Part shown: piece after piece, positions 27,317 through 36,826 of the stretch
Layout of the letters: each line of letters starts with the position of its first letter
Numbering within the stretch: the first letter of the stretch is position 1
NCBI GenBank assembly: GCA_903826865.1
Contig: CAIKGD010000016.1
Coordinates: forward strand, 1-64,000
From: an uncultured Verrucomicrobiota bacterium
GTDB taxonomy: Bacteria; Verrucomicrobiota; Kiritimatiellia; Kiritimatiellales; Tichowtungiaceae
DNA: 64,000 bases
Reading direction: 5' to 3'
Position numbers and translations under genes: made by a program
Notes under the pieces: generated by a model
The model's input: only the letters and a program-made list of their open reading frames with translations
What the model was told of the DNA's origin: nothing
The model's database searches: none

Positions 27317-27546
27317 ATAAACTTCTTATAACCCTGTGGATAAACTGGGTACAGAAACAATAACTTCAGGTTACTGAAACCAATCCGGATTTGTACCTGT
27401 TTTTTTAACAAAGATGTTCACAGGGGTAAGTAAGGCAACCAAACAGGGTTGAGAGAAAAAAGAGGCTGACTACGCGATCTATTTACAGTACTAATAATAA
27501 TACGGGTTATATAAATTATAATCCTATTAAATAAAGAGGGGTGTTG
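27317..27546. other. Candidate replication origin between dnaA and dnaN
   Basis: The 230-base gap contains a consensus DnaA box TGTGGATAA (27335-27343), directly after the dnaA stop. It also holds a strongly AT-rich stretch (about 27485-27535, rich in TAATAATAATA and TATAAATTATAA) that could serve as an unwinding element. Only one perfect box was found by eye; weaker boxes may exist. Assignment rests on gene context plus this box. Confidence 0.5.
27367..27406 (+). terminator. Possible dnaA terminator
   Basis: CAGGTTAC and GTACCTG form a short, slightly bulged stem, followed at once by seven T residues (27400-27406). The long interior loop includes the self-complementary ATCCGGAT. It is a modest terminator candidate and could overlap origin elements. 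Confidence 0.35.
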
Positions 27547-28641
27547 ATGAAACTCACAATAGAAAAAGATGTTCTGCTCGAAGCTCTCCAAAAAGTTCAG
27601 TCCATCGTCGGACAACGCAGCACGCTTCCCATCCTTTCAAATGTTCTTTTGAAAACGGAAGGGGAAACCGTTTCATTAACCACTACCGATATGGAGGTTT
27701 GTGTAAAAACAAGCGCGGCGGCTGAAATTGCTGAACAAGGCGGAACCACGCTGCCCGCCCGCCGGTTTTTTAATATCTGCCGTGAACTGCCCGCCGGTCA
27801 GGTAGAAATAGAAGTGGATGTTAAAGATGTAGCCACGATCCGGTGCGGCCCATCATTTTTTAAACTGGTCGGGTTGACGGAAGAGGATTTCCCGCCGCTT
27901 CCTGAATTTGAAGAAAGCGCGGTTTACACCATTGATCAGAATGTTTTTAAAGAAATGCTTCAAAAGGTTTCGTATGCTTCTTCTACGGATGAAACCCGTT
28001 ATATTCTTAATGGCTCACTGCTTAGTTTTAAGGATGAAAAGCTTACGGTTGTAGCTACGGACGGGCGGAGGCTCGCACTGGTCGAACAGGAAGTAGAGTT
28101 TTCAGAAGATGCACAGGCCAGTCTGGTTGTTCCCACTAAAACACTGAATGAATTGATAAAAACGCTTGGTGAAGAAGGACTTTTAAGAATACGAGTGTCA
28201 GCGGCGCAAGTGGCATTTGATTTTGACCGGATTCTTATCATTTCAAAACTGATCGAAGGAACCTACCCGAACTTTCAACAGGTAATTCCGGCGCAATGTG
28301 AGGAGCGAATCGCCATTGATCGTGAAACCTTATTGAATGCCGTGCGCCGAGTATCATTACTTACCGATGACCAAACCGCTTCCATCCGGCTTACTTTTGG
28401 AAAAAACAAGCTCGAACTGGTCACGAACAGTCCGGAAATCGGAGAAGCGCGCGAAACCATACCTGTTAAATACGAAGGAAAAGAAATTTCCATCGCGTTC
28501 AATCCAGGGTTTTTAATGGCGCCGCTTCGTCACTTAGACTCCGACGAAATATTTTTTGAACTGTCGGACGAGTTGAGCCCGGGTGTGATAAAGACCGGTG
28601 TACCGTTCCTGTATGTGCTGATGCCGATACGGGTATCGTAA
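27547..28641 (+). CDS. dnaN: DNA polymerase III beta subunit (sliding clamp)
   Basis: The sliding clamp tethers DNA polymerases to the template. The 364-residue protein starts at the ATG at 27547, preceded by GAGGGG; the two upstream codons in the ORF are not needed. Three repeated clamp domains are apparent, with TLPILSNVLLKTEG, EDFPPLPEF, VATDGRRLALVEQEV and the C-terminal FLYVLMPIRVS, the usual PMR(L/V)-type end. It follows dnaA as in most bacterial origins. Confidence 0.97.
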   Translation: MKLTIEKDVLLEALQKVQSIVGQRSTLPILSNVLLKTEGETVSLTTTDMEVCVKTSAAAEIAEQGGTTLPARRFFNICRELPAGQVEIEVDVKDVATIRCGPSFFKLVGLTEEDFPPLPEFEESAVYTIDQNVFKEMLQKVSYASSTDETRYILNGSLLSFKDEKLTVVATDGRRLALVEQEVEFSEDAQASLVVPTKTLNELIKTLGEEGLLRIRVSAAQVAFDFDRILIISKLIEGTYPNFQQVIPAQCEERIAIDRETLLNAVRRVSLLTDDQTASIRLTFGKNKLELVTNSPEIGEARETIPVKYEGKEISIAFNPGFLMAPLRHLDSDEIFFELSDELSPGVIKTGVPFLYVLMPIRVS

Positions 28642-28649
28642 GGGAAAAA

Positions 28650-28723
28650 TGGTTGCCCGACTAGGATTTGAACCTAGACAAGCAGATTCAGAGTCTGCTG
28701 TGCTACCATTACACCATCGGGCA
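28650..28723 (-). tRNA. tRNA-Gln (CTG anticodon)
   Basis: On the minus strand the sequence folds into acceptor TGCCCGA/TCGGGCA, a D-arm with TGTAATGGTAGCAC, an anticodon stem GCAGA/TCTGC with loop CTCTGAA (anticodon CTG), a T-arm with GGTTCAAATCC, and an encoded CCA end. Confidence 0.95.
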
Positions 28724-28783
28724 GAAGAACGGAAAATAAGCCAGAGATTACCGCAGAGTGCAAGAGGGAACAGATAAAAAGAG

Positions 28784-29023
28784 ATGAGTGAGACCGGACA
28801 GAGCCGGGTTATTGGACTGCTCGGCGTCGGATTTGACAACGAAGACGGGCATATCCGAATCACACAAGCGGATACTTACCACGTACTCATGGGCACTGGA
28901 AAAACCCATGAAGAACTGAAAAAAATATGTCACCGGATCGATGAATCCCTGAAAGCCGCCGGGCGGAAGCTGAACGACTGTTCCCCTGAAGAATTCATGA
29001 CGATAGTGCAGGATTTGTTCTGA
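28784..29023 (+). CDS. Small conserved-looking protein of unknown function
   Basis: The 79-residue product reads GLLGVGFDNEDGHIRITQAD near the start, then a predicted helical stretch (THEELKKICHRIDESLKAAG) and an acidic C-terminal helix ending VQDLF. No family is recognised. It lies 13 bases upstream of a glycosyltransferase on the same strand, suggesting co-transcription. The composition looks coding. The ribosome site is weak. Confidence 0.6.
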   Translation: MSETGQSRVIGLLGVGFDNEDGHIRITQADTYHVLMGTGKTHEELKKICHRIDESLKAAGRKLNDCSPEEFMTIVQDLF

Positions 29024-29036
29024 AACAGGCACCGGC

Positions 29037-30242
29037 ATGAAAATACTTTTTCTTACCAATAAACTTCCTCACGCCGAAGTGGCTGGCGGACACCGAATCA
29101 TTTATGAGCGCATCCGGTGCTTGTCTGAGCACGGACACCAGGTCGGGCTGTTAACTTTTATTCAGGACGAAAAAAAGGAACAAATAGAGTCGCTGAGGCC
29201 GCTGTTGATCGAACTTCGCACGCTGCCTCACCCGCGCCGCAATATTCTTGTCCGCGCCTTTCACGATTACTTGTCTTTAAGCCGTCCGGCGGTCTTCTGG
29301 AAGAGCTATTCTGCTGACATGATGAAAAAAGCCGGCGAAGCGGCGGAACAGGGGAAATACGATCTGGTGGTGGCCGAGTTTTCTGAAATGGGACAATACC
29401 TGCATAAAAATTCCTATCTCTCGGCCGTACACACAGTAATTTCCTGTCACCGGTGTGTAACGGACTCCTATGAGAAATACACCGAACTCGGTGAAGTAAA
29501 ATGGAGACTTCACCTCAAAAGCATCCCTCAGTTGCGCGGACTTCAAAAATACGAGTTCAACATGTATCGCAGCGCCGACCGGATTCTGGTGCTCACGCCG
29601 CAGGATCGCTTCACCATGCAATATTATGCGCAGGATCTCGCGATTTCCGTTGTGCCGGCCGGCGTGGATGTCCGGTATCTGCAGGCGCATCCTCCCGTAC
29701 CCAAAGAACCGATTGTCCTGCTGACCGGCTTCATGAGCGACCCTGCGAACGAAGACGGTGTCGAATGGTTCTGTCATCATGTCTGGCCGCGCCTCAGCGA
29801 ACGGCACCCCGAAGTTAAATTTTACATTGTCGGCGCCTCGCCGGGGCGCCGTATCCGGCGGCTCGCGCAGAAAGACAGCCGCATCATCGTTACCGGCAGC
29901 GTTAAAGACCTGCGCCCGTACCGCAACCGTGCGCGCGTCTTCGTTTCTCCGGTCCGGCTGGGTTCCGGTATGCGCACCAAAGTGCTCGAAGCCATGGCGG
30001 GCGGCCTGCCGGTCGTATCCACCTCGCTCGGCATGGCCGGTATCGAAGCGCAGACCGGCGTAAACTGCCTGGTCGCCGATACCCCGGAGCTTTTCACGCA
30101 GAGCGTCGAATGGCTGCTCACCGACCGCGCGCTGGCCGCCAGAATGGCCCGCAGCGCCCGCGAGCTGGTCGAAGAGAAACACTCGCTGGAAAGCGGCCTG
30201 CGCCGCTTTGAAAACATCCTCAACGCCATCGTGGAAGGATGA
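29037..30242 (+). CDS. GT4-family glycosyltransferase
   Basis: The 401-residue protein has the two-Rossmann GT-B fold of family 4 transferases. The N-terminal MKILFLTNKLPHAEVAGGHRI forms the acceptor-side opening, and the C-terminal donor-binding block reads FVSPVRLGSGMRTKVLEAMAGGLPVVSTSLGMAGIE, with the EX7E-type motif region. Such enzymes build cell-surface polysaccharides. The acceptor and sugar cannot be told from the sequence. A methyltransferase gene follows 29 bases later. Confidence 0.87.
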   Translation: MKILFLTNKLPHAEVAGGHRIIYERIRCLSEHGHQVGLLTFIQDEKKEQIESLRPLLIELRTLPHPRRNILVRAFHDYLSLSRPAVFWKSYSADMMKKAGEAAEQGKYDLVVAEFSEMGQYLHKNSYLSAVHTVISCHRCVTDSYEKYTELGEVKWRLHLKSIPQLRGLQKYEFNMYRSADRILVLTPQDRFTMQYYAQDLAISVVPAGVDVRYLQAHPPVPKEPIVLLTGFMSDPANEDGVEWFCHHVWPRLSERHPEVKFYIVGASPGRRIRRLAQKDSRIIVTGSVKDLRPYRNRARVFVSPVRLGSGMRTKVLEAMAGGLPVVSTSLGMAGIEAQTGVNCLVADTPELFTQSVEWLLTDRALAARMARSARELVEEKHSLESGLRRFENILNAIVEG

Positions 30243-30271
30243 CGGGCCGAACCTGCAAACAGTTTTGAATC

Positions 30272-30883
30272 ATGAACAACACGTACTTCAACAGCAGAGC
30301 CGCAGCCTGGGATGACAATCCGGTGCGTATAGAAAACGCCCGGCGGATTGCCGCAGCCATCAGGGCGCAGCTTCCATTTTCACAAACCTGGACAGCGCTG
30401 GAGTTCGGATGCGGAACCGGACTCATCAGCCGCGAACTGCTTCCCGGTCTGGGAAGTATTCTGGCTGTTGATCTTTCTTCCGGCATGATCGAACAGCTTC
30501 AAAAACGGATCGAAGAAGACGGCATGAAAAATATAAAGGCGCGTTGTCTGAATATCCTGACCCATCCGCCGACCGGCACAGTTGATCTGATTTTCAGTTC
30601 CATGGCGCTTCATCATGTGCCCGAAACGGGGCTGCTGCTGGACGCGCTTACCGCACAGCTGAATCCCGGCGGCTTCATCGCGCTCGCCGACCTCGACAGC
30701 GAAGACGGAAAATTTCACGACGAAGAGGCCGGACCGGTTCATCATGGATTCAACCGCGCCGAACTGATGCAGCGGCTGCGCGACCGGGGCTGCGAAGCCG
30801 TCGCCGCTGTTACGGCCAATACCATCCGCAAAAACGGCCGGGACTATCCGGTATTCCTTATCACCGCCCGCAAAGCGGCCTGA
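30272..30883 (+). CDS. Class I SAM-dependent methyltransferase
   Basis: The 203-residue protein shows SAM motif I as LEFGCGTGLISRELL, the acidic end of strand 2 in AVDLSSGMIEQL, and LIFSSMALHHV and LNPGGFIALADLD further on. This is the pattern of small-molecule methyltransferases of the UbiE/BioC-like group. The substrate is unknown. It probably belongs to the same transcript as the glycosyltransferase. Confidence 0.85.
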   Translation: MNNTYFNSRAAAWDDNPVRIENARRIAAAIRAQLPFSQTWTALEFGCGTGLISRELLPGLGSILAVDLSSGMIEQLQKRIEEDGMKNIKARCLNILTHPPTGTVDLIFSSMALHHVPETGLLLDALTAQLNPGGFIALADLDSEDGKFHDEEAGPVHHGFNRAELMQRLRDRGCEAVAAVTANTIRKNGRDYPVFLITARKAA

Positions 30884-30995
30884 TAATTTTCCGTCCTCTG
30901 GAAGAATCAGCTCGCTATTTTTCTCTGTTTGGAAAGAATGGGTTGCATTTTTCCCGCCTGTTAAGCCAGGTGCTGCGAGAGAGGCAAAACAGAGA

Positions 30996-33900
30996 ATGGC
31001 GCTACCGTTTACACAGAAAATTCTGCAAGACTGGGCCGGCTGGAAGGCGTTCCGGGACGGCAAACTGCTGTTCGAGCGCGGAGTTGTCGAGAAAGTCGAA
31101 TACAACCACCCGTTTATTTCCGGCGAACTCGCCGTCGGTATCCGCGGGATGCGCACCAAGTTCGAGCTTCTGCCGGACGGTTTCGTAGACAATCACTGCC
31201 CGTGCCGCGAAAACCGGGAAAAAGGACTCATTTGCGCGCATCTTGTCGCGCTCGGACTCGAAGCCGTCAAACAGTACAGCGATCCGTTGCGGCAGGAAAA
31301 AGCGCTCAAAGAAAAACGCCGCGCCGAGCGGCTGCAGCAGCACGACGAAACCAAATACATCACCCGCGTTCCTGCCAATCATCCCAAAGCGGTTTCGGCG
31401 GTGCTGCGCATCACACTCGAACAGAACTGGCGCGAGCAGGCGCGCGGCGGGCGCTTCCCGCTGCGCTGTTTTGCCAATTACAACGGGAGGAACATTCCGC
31501 TCAACGATGTACCGGCGGATATTCCGCTTTCGTTTACGCCGCGCGACGAAAACCTTCTTTTTGTCCTCGAAGATATTTCTGAGGGGCCCGCTAAAGGACG
31601 GCTGGTTGCACGCGAGGCGGATTTCATCAATCTGCTGCAGCTCTTCAGCAACAAGCCGCTCTACGAAGAGAACGCGGAAACGCCGCTCGCCGTTCTGCCT
31701 GAAACCGCCGGTACGCGCCTGCGCATGGAACTTGACGAAGCGAGCGGCGAACTCAACCTTTCGATGATCGCCGACCTGCCGGTGCAAAACGAAAAACCGC
31801 TTTTCATCATAGGCGCCCGCGAAGGATGGATTTTTGCGCAGAACACGTTCAGAAAACTGAACGAACTGCTGCCCGGCCCGCTGCGCAGCATCTACCACAA
31901 CCCGACACGCATTGCCCGGCCCGCTGTGCCGCATTTCCTGAACCACGAACTTCCGACCCTCGGAAGTCTCATTCCGGTTGATACGGAGGTGTCGCCTGAT
32001 CTCTTCACGCTGAAGCCCGCCGAACCGCACTTCCGCCTCGTGGTCAGCGGCAGCCCGGCTTCGCTGGCCGCCAAGTTTTTTGCCGAATACGAAGACAACA
32101 TTCTCATTGCCTGCCGGGACGAAGCCGCCGGCAATTTTGCCATTCCTTCACCCGGCGACATTCTCGAATACGGCGTACGCAACCCCGACGCAGAAAAACA
32201 GGCGCTCGAAAAGCTGGCCTTTTCCGGCTTCCGCGGAAACCGCGGCGATCTGCTCACCGCCATTGTCGGCCCGCGCGAAGTATTGAATTTTCTCGGCGGG
32301 GCCGTTCCGCGGCTGCGCCGCTACGGCTGGCGCGTCGAACTCGAAGGCCGCGTCGCGCCGTTCATGGAGGAAGCGGAATTCACCACGCCCGTTATCCGCA
32401 TCCATGAAGCGCCGGCCAACGGATTTTTCGATGTCGGCTACGCCTACGAAAACAGCGGCGGGCAGAGCCTGACGGAAAGCGAAATCCAGCGCGCACTCAA
32501 CATGGGCGAGGCGTTTGTCGAAAAGAACGGCCGCACCATTCTGCTCGACATCGACGCCATTGAAACCGCCCGCGAAGTGTTCAGCGACTGCGCGTTCGGC
32601 GCGGGCGGCGCGGCGGGCACTTTCCGCATGAACGATATTTATGCCGCCTACGTTCAGGCTTCGCTCCACTCTCTTGACGGCGTGGATGTCGAAGCATCGC
32701 CCGACTGGATGAAAATGGCGCAGACGCAGAACCGCGTGCAGAAAATAGAACCTGAACCGCTCGGCGCAAAACTCGAAAACACCCTGCGCTTCTATCAGAA
32801 AGAAGGCGTCTACTGGCTGCGTTTTCTCGAACGCAGCGGGTTCTGCGGACTTCTGGCCGACGAAATGGGACTTGGCAAAACACTGCAGGCGCTCGTCTGG
32901 CTTCAGCTGGAGAGGCATAATGAAAAGGCGCGCGGCAAACCGGCGCTCATCGTCTGCCCGACCAGTCTGGTGGACAACTGGGCCGAGGAAGCCGAGAAAT
33001 TCACGCCGGAGCTCCGTGTACTGAAACTGCACGGCACGGAGCGCCACGACCTCTGGGGAAAAGTCGGCGAAAGCGATCTGGTCATCACGTCCTACGCGCT
33101 GCTCCGCCGCGACATCGAAAAATATCTGGAGTATGACTTCGCCGTTGCCGTGCTCGACGAGGCGCAGCACATCAAAAACCGCTCTACGCAGAACGCCGTC
33201 GCCGCCAAAAAAATCCGCGCGGTGCACAAACTCGTGCTCACCGGTACGCCGATTGAAAACAGCGTCGCCGATCTCTGGTCCATCATGGACTTTCTGATGC
33301 CCGGCTACCTCAGCAACCACAAAGCCTTCCGCGAAAACTACGAACTGCCGATCAGCCGCGGCGGCCCCGACGGCGAACTCGCGCAGCTGAAACTGCGCCG
33401 CAAACTGCATCCGTTCCTGCTGCGCCGCCTCAAACGCGAAGTAGCCAAAGACCTGCCCGAAAAAATCCAGCGTGTCGCGCACAGCACGCTCAGCAAGGAT
33501 CAGTATCTGGTCTATAAAGAACTGCTCGAAAGTTCGAAACGCAAAATCAGCGACATGGTCGCTGCACAAGGATTCAACCGTTCGCGCATGCAGATTTTCA
33601 AAACACTGCTGCGCCTGCGCCAGACCTGCTGCCATCTCGATCTGCTCAAGCTGCCGAATCTCAAGAGCGAATTCCCGTCCGCCAAAATGGAACTTTTCTT
33701 CGAACTGGTGGACGAAGCGCTCGATGCGCGCCACCGCATTCTGGTCTTCAGCCAGTTTACCTCGATGCTCGCCATTCTGCGGCGCGAGCTGGAAACGCGG
33801 GAACTGAAATACTGCTATCTCGACGGCTCCACCAAAGAGCGGCAGAGCATCGTGCGGCAGTTCAACACCGACCGCTCCATACCGGTTTTCCTTATCAGCC

Positions 33901-34187
33901 TGAAAGCGGGCGGAAGCGGACTCAACCTTACCGGCGCCGACATGGTTATCCACTACGACCCGTGGTGGAACCCGGCGGTGGAAGATCAGGCCACCGACCG
34001 CGCCCACCGCATCGGACAGAAAAACACTGTTTACAGCGTCAAGCTCATCACCAAAGACACCGTCGAAGAAAAGGTTCTGCAGATGCAGCAGCGCAAGCAG
34101 GGCGTCATCAATGCCACGCTCGAAAAAGAAGGTGCCTTCATGCAGGCGCTCACCTGGAACGATGTCCAGGAACTGCTGTCGCTCTAA
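30996..34187 (+). CDS. SNF2-family helicase-like ATPase with N-terminal SWIM zinc finger
   Basis: The 1063-residue protein begins with a SWIM zinc finger (Cys68, Cys70, Cys80, His82 in CPCRENREKGLICAH), followed by a long bacterial SNF2-associated region. The Swi2/Snf2 ATPase core has Walker A DEMGLGKTLQAL (about residue 620), DEAQHIKN (about 720) and LTGTPIENSVADLWSIMDFL, and the C-terminal helicase lobe has GGSGLNLTGADMVIHYDPWWNP and DRAHRIGQ. Such enzymes translocate on duplex DNA; bacterial members are linked to transcription recycling or DNA repair, but the role of this one is unknown. Confidence 0.93.
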   Translation: MALPFTQKILQDWAGWKAFRDGKLLFERGVVEKVEYNHPFISGELAVGIRGMRTKFELLPDGFVDNHCPCRENREKGLICAHLVALGLEAVKQYSDPLRQEKALKEKRRAERLQQHDETKYITRVPANHPKAVSAVLRITLEQNWREQARGGRFPLRCFANYNGRNIPLNDVPADIPLSFTPRDENLLFVLEDISEGPAKGRLVAREADFINLLQLFSNKPLYEENAETPLAVLPETAGTRLRMELDEASGELNLSMIADLPVQNEKPLFIIGAREGWIFAQNTFRKLNELLPGPLRSIYHNPTRIARPAVPHFLNHELPTLGSLIPVDTEVSPDLFTLKPAEPHFRLVVSGSPASLAAKFFAEYEDNILIACRDEAAGNFAIPSPGDILEYGVRNPDAEKQALEKLAFSGFRGNRGDLLTAIVGPREVLNFLGGAVPRLRRYGWRVELEGRVAPFMEEAEFTTPVIRIHEAPANGFFDVGYAYENSGGQSLTESEIQRALNMGEAFVEKNGRTILLDIDAIETAREVFSDCAFGAGGAAGTFRMNDIYAAYVQASLHSLDGVDVEASPDWMKMAQTQNRVQKIEPEPLGAKLENTLRFYQKEGVYWLRFLERSGFCGLLADEMGLGKTLQALVWLQLERHNEKARGKPALIVCPTSLVDNWAEEAEKFTPELRVLKLHGTERHDLWGKVGESDLVITSYALLRRDIEKYLEYDFAVAVLDEAQHIKNRSTQNAVAAKKIRAVHKLVLTGTPIENSVADLWSIMDFLMPGYLSNHKAFRENYELPISRGGPDGELAQLKLRRKLHPFLLRRLKREVAKDLPEKIQRVAHSTLSKDQYLVYKELLESSKRKISDMVAAQGFNRSRMQIFKTLLRLRQTCCHLDLLKLPNLKSEFPSAKMELFFELVDEALDARHRILVFSQFTSMLAILRRELETRELKYCYLDGSTKERQSIVRQFNTDRSIPVFLISLKAGGSGLNLTGADMVIHYDPWWNPAVEDQATDRAHRIGQKNTVYSVKLITKDTVEEKVLQMQQRKQGVINATLEKEGAFMQALTWNDVQELLSL

Positions 34188-34199
34188 AAGGTCCGGCAG

Positions 34200-35531
34200 A
34201 TGACAGCCAAAAAACAAATCGGTCTGGATGAAATGTCTCGGTGGCAGCTGCTGTTCCGGGCGCTGCAACACCGGAATTTCCGTCTGTTTTTTCTGGGGCA
34301 GACAGTTTCGCTGCTCGGCACCTGGATGCAGATGACGGCCGTGGCCTGGCTGGTCTGGCGGCTGGAACACAATGCGTTTCTGCTGGGGTTCACCGGGTTT
34401 GCGGCGCGGATCCCTGCGTTCATCATGGCTCCGCTGGCCGGCGTACTGGTGGATCGCTGGAACCGCCACCGGCTGGTGATCATCACGCAGACGCTCTCGA
34501 TGGTTCAGGCGCTGCTGCTGGCGGGGCTGATGTTTTCGGGACACATTGCCATCTGGCAGATTATCCTGCTGTCACTGCTGCTCGGCTTCGTTGATGCACT
34601 GGACATGCCGGCGCGCCAGTCTTTCATGATCCAGATGCTGGACCGGCGGGAAGATCTGACCAGCGCGATTGCGCTGAATTCATCCATGGTGAACGGCGCG
34701 CGCCTGCTGGGTCCGGTGATTGCGGGTCTTATCATTGCGGCCTCCGGCGAAGGATTCTGTTTTCTGATCAACGGCCTCAGCTACATAGCCGTTATCGCGG
34801 GGCTTCTGATGATGCGGGTGCCGCTGCACCGCCGCGCCGCGTCGAAACCGGCGGTTTTCCAGCATTTGAAAGAAGGCTTCGTTTACGCTTTCGGGTTCCC
34901 GCCGATCCGGTCGCTGCTGCTGCTGCTGGCGCTGGTCAGTCTGACCGGCGCATCGTATGCCCAGCTGTTGCCGGTTTTTGCGCAGCAGATTCTGCACGGC
35001 GGCGCACGGACGCAGGGACTGCTGGCCTCTGCGGCGGGGCTCGGTGCGCTGGCCGGCGCCATGCTGCTTGCCATGCGCCGCAGCGTCCGCGGGCTGGGGG
35101 TATGGATTGCGTGGGCACCGGCGGTTTTCGGCGCAGGACTGATCGGTATGGGGCTGTCTTCCGCGCTCTGGCTAACGCTGACGGTGATGACGGTGATCGG
35201 ATTCGGCTTTCTCGTGTTAATGGCCGCAACCAATACCATTCTTCAAATGATCGTGGATGATGACAAAAGAGGCCGGGTGATGAGTTTTTATACCATGTCG
35301 TTTATGGGAACTGTTCCGCTGGGCAGTCTGCTGGCCGGATCGCTCGTCCATCTCATTGGCGCGCCGGCAACCGTTATTTCCGGCGGCGTCTGCTGTATAG
35401 CCGGAGCGCTTGTTTTCGCCGCCCGGTTGAAGAACCTGCGGCGACTGCTCCGCCCGATCTATATCCGGAAAGGAATTATTCCGGAAGTGGCCGCCGGGCT
35501 TCAATCCGCTTGCGGCGAAACACCGCCGTAG
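34200..35531 (+). CDS. MFS transporter of the EntS-like exporter group
   Basis: The 443-residue protein has 10-12 membrane segments and the MFS_3/EntS pattern: FRLFFLGQTVSLLGTWMQMTAVAWLVWRL near the start, the loop motif GVLVDRWNRHRLV (MFS motif A region), and DMPARQSFMIQML. Relatives export siderophores or drugs, but the substrate is not predictable. It follows the SNF2 gene by 12 bases. Confidence 0.85.
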   Translation: MTAKKQIGLDEMSRWQLLFRALQHRNFRLFFLGQTVSLLGTWMQMTAVAWLVWRLEHNAFLLGFTGFAARIPAFIMAPLAGVLVDRWNRHRLVIITQTLSMVQALLLAGLMFSGHIAIWQIILLSLLLGFVDALDMPARQSFMIQMLDRREDLTSAIALNSSMVNGARLLGPVIAGLIIAASGEGFCFLINGLSYIAVIAGLLMMRVPLHRRAASKPAVFQHLKEGFVYAFGFPPIRSLLLLLALVSLTGASYAQLLPVFAQQILHGGARTQGLLASAAGLGALAGAMLLAMRRSVRGLGVWIAWAPAVFGAGLIGMGLSSALWLTLTVMTVIGFGFLVLMAATNTILQMIVDDDKRGRVMSFYTMSFMGTVPLGSLLAGSLVHLIGAPATVISGGVCCIAGALVFAARLKNLRRLLRPIYIRKGIIPEVAAGLQSACGETPP

Positions 35532-35859
35532 AATTTAGAGCGTTTTAGGAAAAGCTGTAGCCGTTCGCCTGAGGCGAACGAAGTCGCCCGCAGGGCGACT
35601 GCTACAAGCGAAACTCCCCGTGGCAAGCCACGGGGCATCTTTAGCGCAAGCACGCTTGCGCAGCCCGCCCACCATGCGGGCTTGTCGGGAAAGGGGGACG
35701 CTCCTCTTCCCCTTACAGCCCTCTTGCTATCGGACTCAGTCATCTCCGCGACAAGTCGCGGGGTATTCTGCGACGGGTTTGATAAATCTTGATTTTGATA
35801 GAACCGCAACTTAGATTGACTTGAAATTATGATGCCCCTGCGGCTCGGAAAGGACTTTA
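35532..35859. repeat. Array of six GC-rich perfect hairpins
   Basis: This gap contains no gene. Six inverted repeats with different sequences follow each other: CGTTCGCC/GGCGAACG (35562-35580), AGTCGCCC/GGGCGACT (35582-35600), CCCCGTGGC/GCCACGGGG (35616-35635), GCGCAAGC/GCTTGCGC (35644-35661), AGCCCGC/GCGGGCT (35662-35682) and CCGCGAC/GTCGCGG (35746-35761). Loops are only 2-7 bases. The array ends about 100 bases before the next start codon. It looks like a mosaic of small palindromic elements rather than a single terminator. Confidence 0.65.
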
Positions 35860-36714
35860 ATGAATCGAATAAAGGGGTTAAACGCCGGTCTGCCGAAGTT
35901 GTTTATCTTATTGCTGGTTCTCTTGAGTTGCGGGTGTGCAACGCGTGTTGCCGTGCGCCCTGGGTTTTGGTTCGTTAAGGAAAGTACTGCTCCCAATGGC
36001 TCCTCGGCAGTTACTATAAAGAAAGTTCATCCGGCGTCGATTGTAGGAAAAAGTACAAGCTTTACAACCGATTTCGAAACTCATATCAGAGGGTATGCTC
36101 ATGACTTTGATCATTCTGGTGGCAGTGCCACGCCCTTCATTCCAATCTATACGCCTAAGAGTGTTGATTTCTATACTTCTGGCACGACGGCCACGACAAC
36201 ATACGACGCCGAACACATAAGGCAACGCTCTGGGGTCATCCTTGTTCGAAAATTTAAAGATGTTCGCGAGGCAGATCATAATTGTATCGGGGTAAAGCGT
36301 AATGTATTTAATATGCCAATAGCGGATATTTGTTTAAAGAATGCTGCGTCACTCGACTCAGTTGTTACAGAGTGTATTGCTGAGGCATTGAGACATGTCG
36401 GATACACTGTTATTATGGAGGGGTCGTCAGGCGCTATCGATCTGAAGCCGAATGCTGTTGTGGACGGCCAAATTCAAGACTTCTGGTCAAACATGAATGC
36501 CATACTCCGGCATAATATAACCCTGAAAATGTCGTTGCTAGATGATGATGGTCAGATTGTGTGGAAGAACACAGTAGGAGGAGATGCTTCGGCGCTCATT
36601 TTTGTCACGCACAGGGAATATGAAGCCGTCATTGATCGCGCGATGGAAATTGCGTTGGAAAAAGCAATGCGGAGCTTTTCTTCAGATGAGTTCGCGCTCA
36701 AAGTGAAAAAGTGA
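35860..36714 (+). CDS. YajG-like lipoprotein of unknown function
   Basis: The 284-residue product has a signal sequence with lipobox LLSCGC, so it should be a lipoprotein. The middle and C-terminal parts (GVILVRKFKDVREAD, ECIAEALRHVGYTV, NAVVDGQIQDFWSN, MSLLDDDGQIVWKNTVGG) resemble YajG-type lipoproteins, which adopt a ToB/GNA1162-like fold. A GGAAAGGA site precedes the ATG. Base composition is more AT-rich than neighbouring genes, which suggests acquisition, though I did not compute it. Confidence 0.65.
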   Translation: MNRIKGLNAGLPKLFILLLVLLSCGCATRVAVRPGFWFVKESTAPNGSSAVTIKKVHPASIVGKSTSFTTDFETHIRGYAHDFDHSGGSATPFIPIYTPKSVDFYTSGTTATTTYDAEHIRQRSGVILVRKFKDVREADHNCIGVKRNVFNMPIADICLKNAASLDSVVTECIAEALRHVGYTVIMEGSSGAIDLKPNAVVDGQIQDFWSNMNAILRHNITLKMSLLDDDGQIVWKNTVGGDASALIFVTHREYEAVIDRAMEIALEKAMRSFSSDEFALKVKK

Positions 36715-36826
36715 TGGGGGAGAATCGGGCTCTATTCCGTCCATCTACCCCGCTGAGCCAAATCCTTCAAACGGAATAGCGGTAAGCGTTACGGTGTTTC
36801 GGAAACCGAAGGAGTTTCAAGAGCGT

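Noticed and set aside
32148-34544. 798-residue minus-strand ORF
   Set aside because: It is antisense to the SNF2 gene; its composition (His/Arg/Phe-rich) and lack of motifs show it is a shadow of the GC-rich third codon positions.
36732-36779. CTATTCCGT/ACGGAATAG inverted repeat downstream of the YajG-like gene
   Set aside because: The 9-bp stem has a 30-base loop and no T-run; not strong enough to call a terminator or element.
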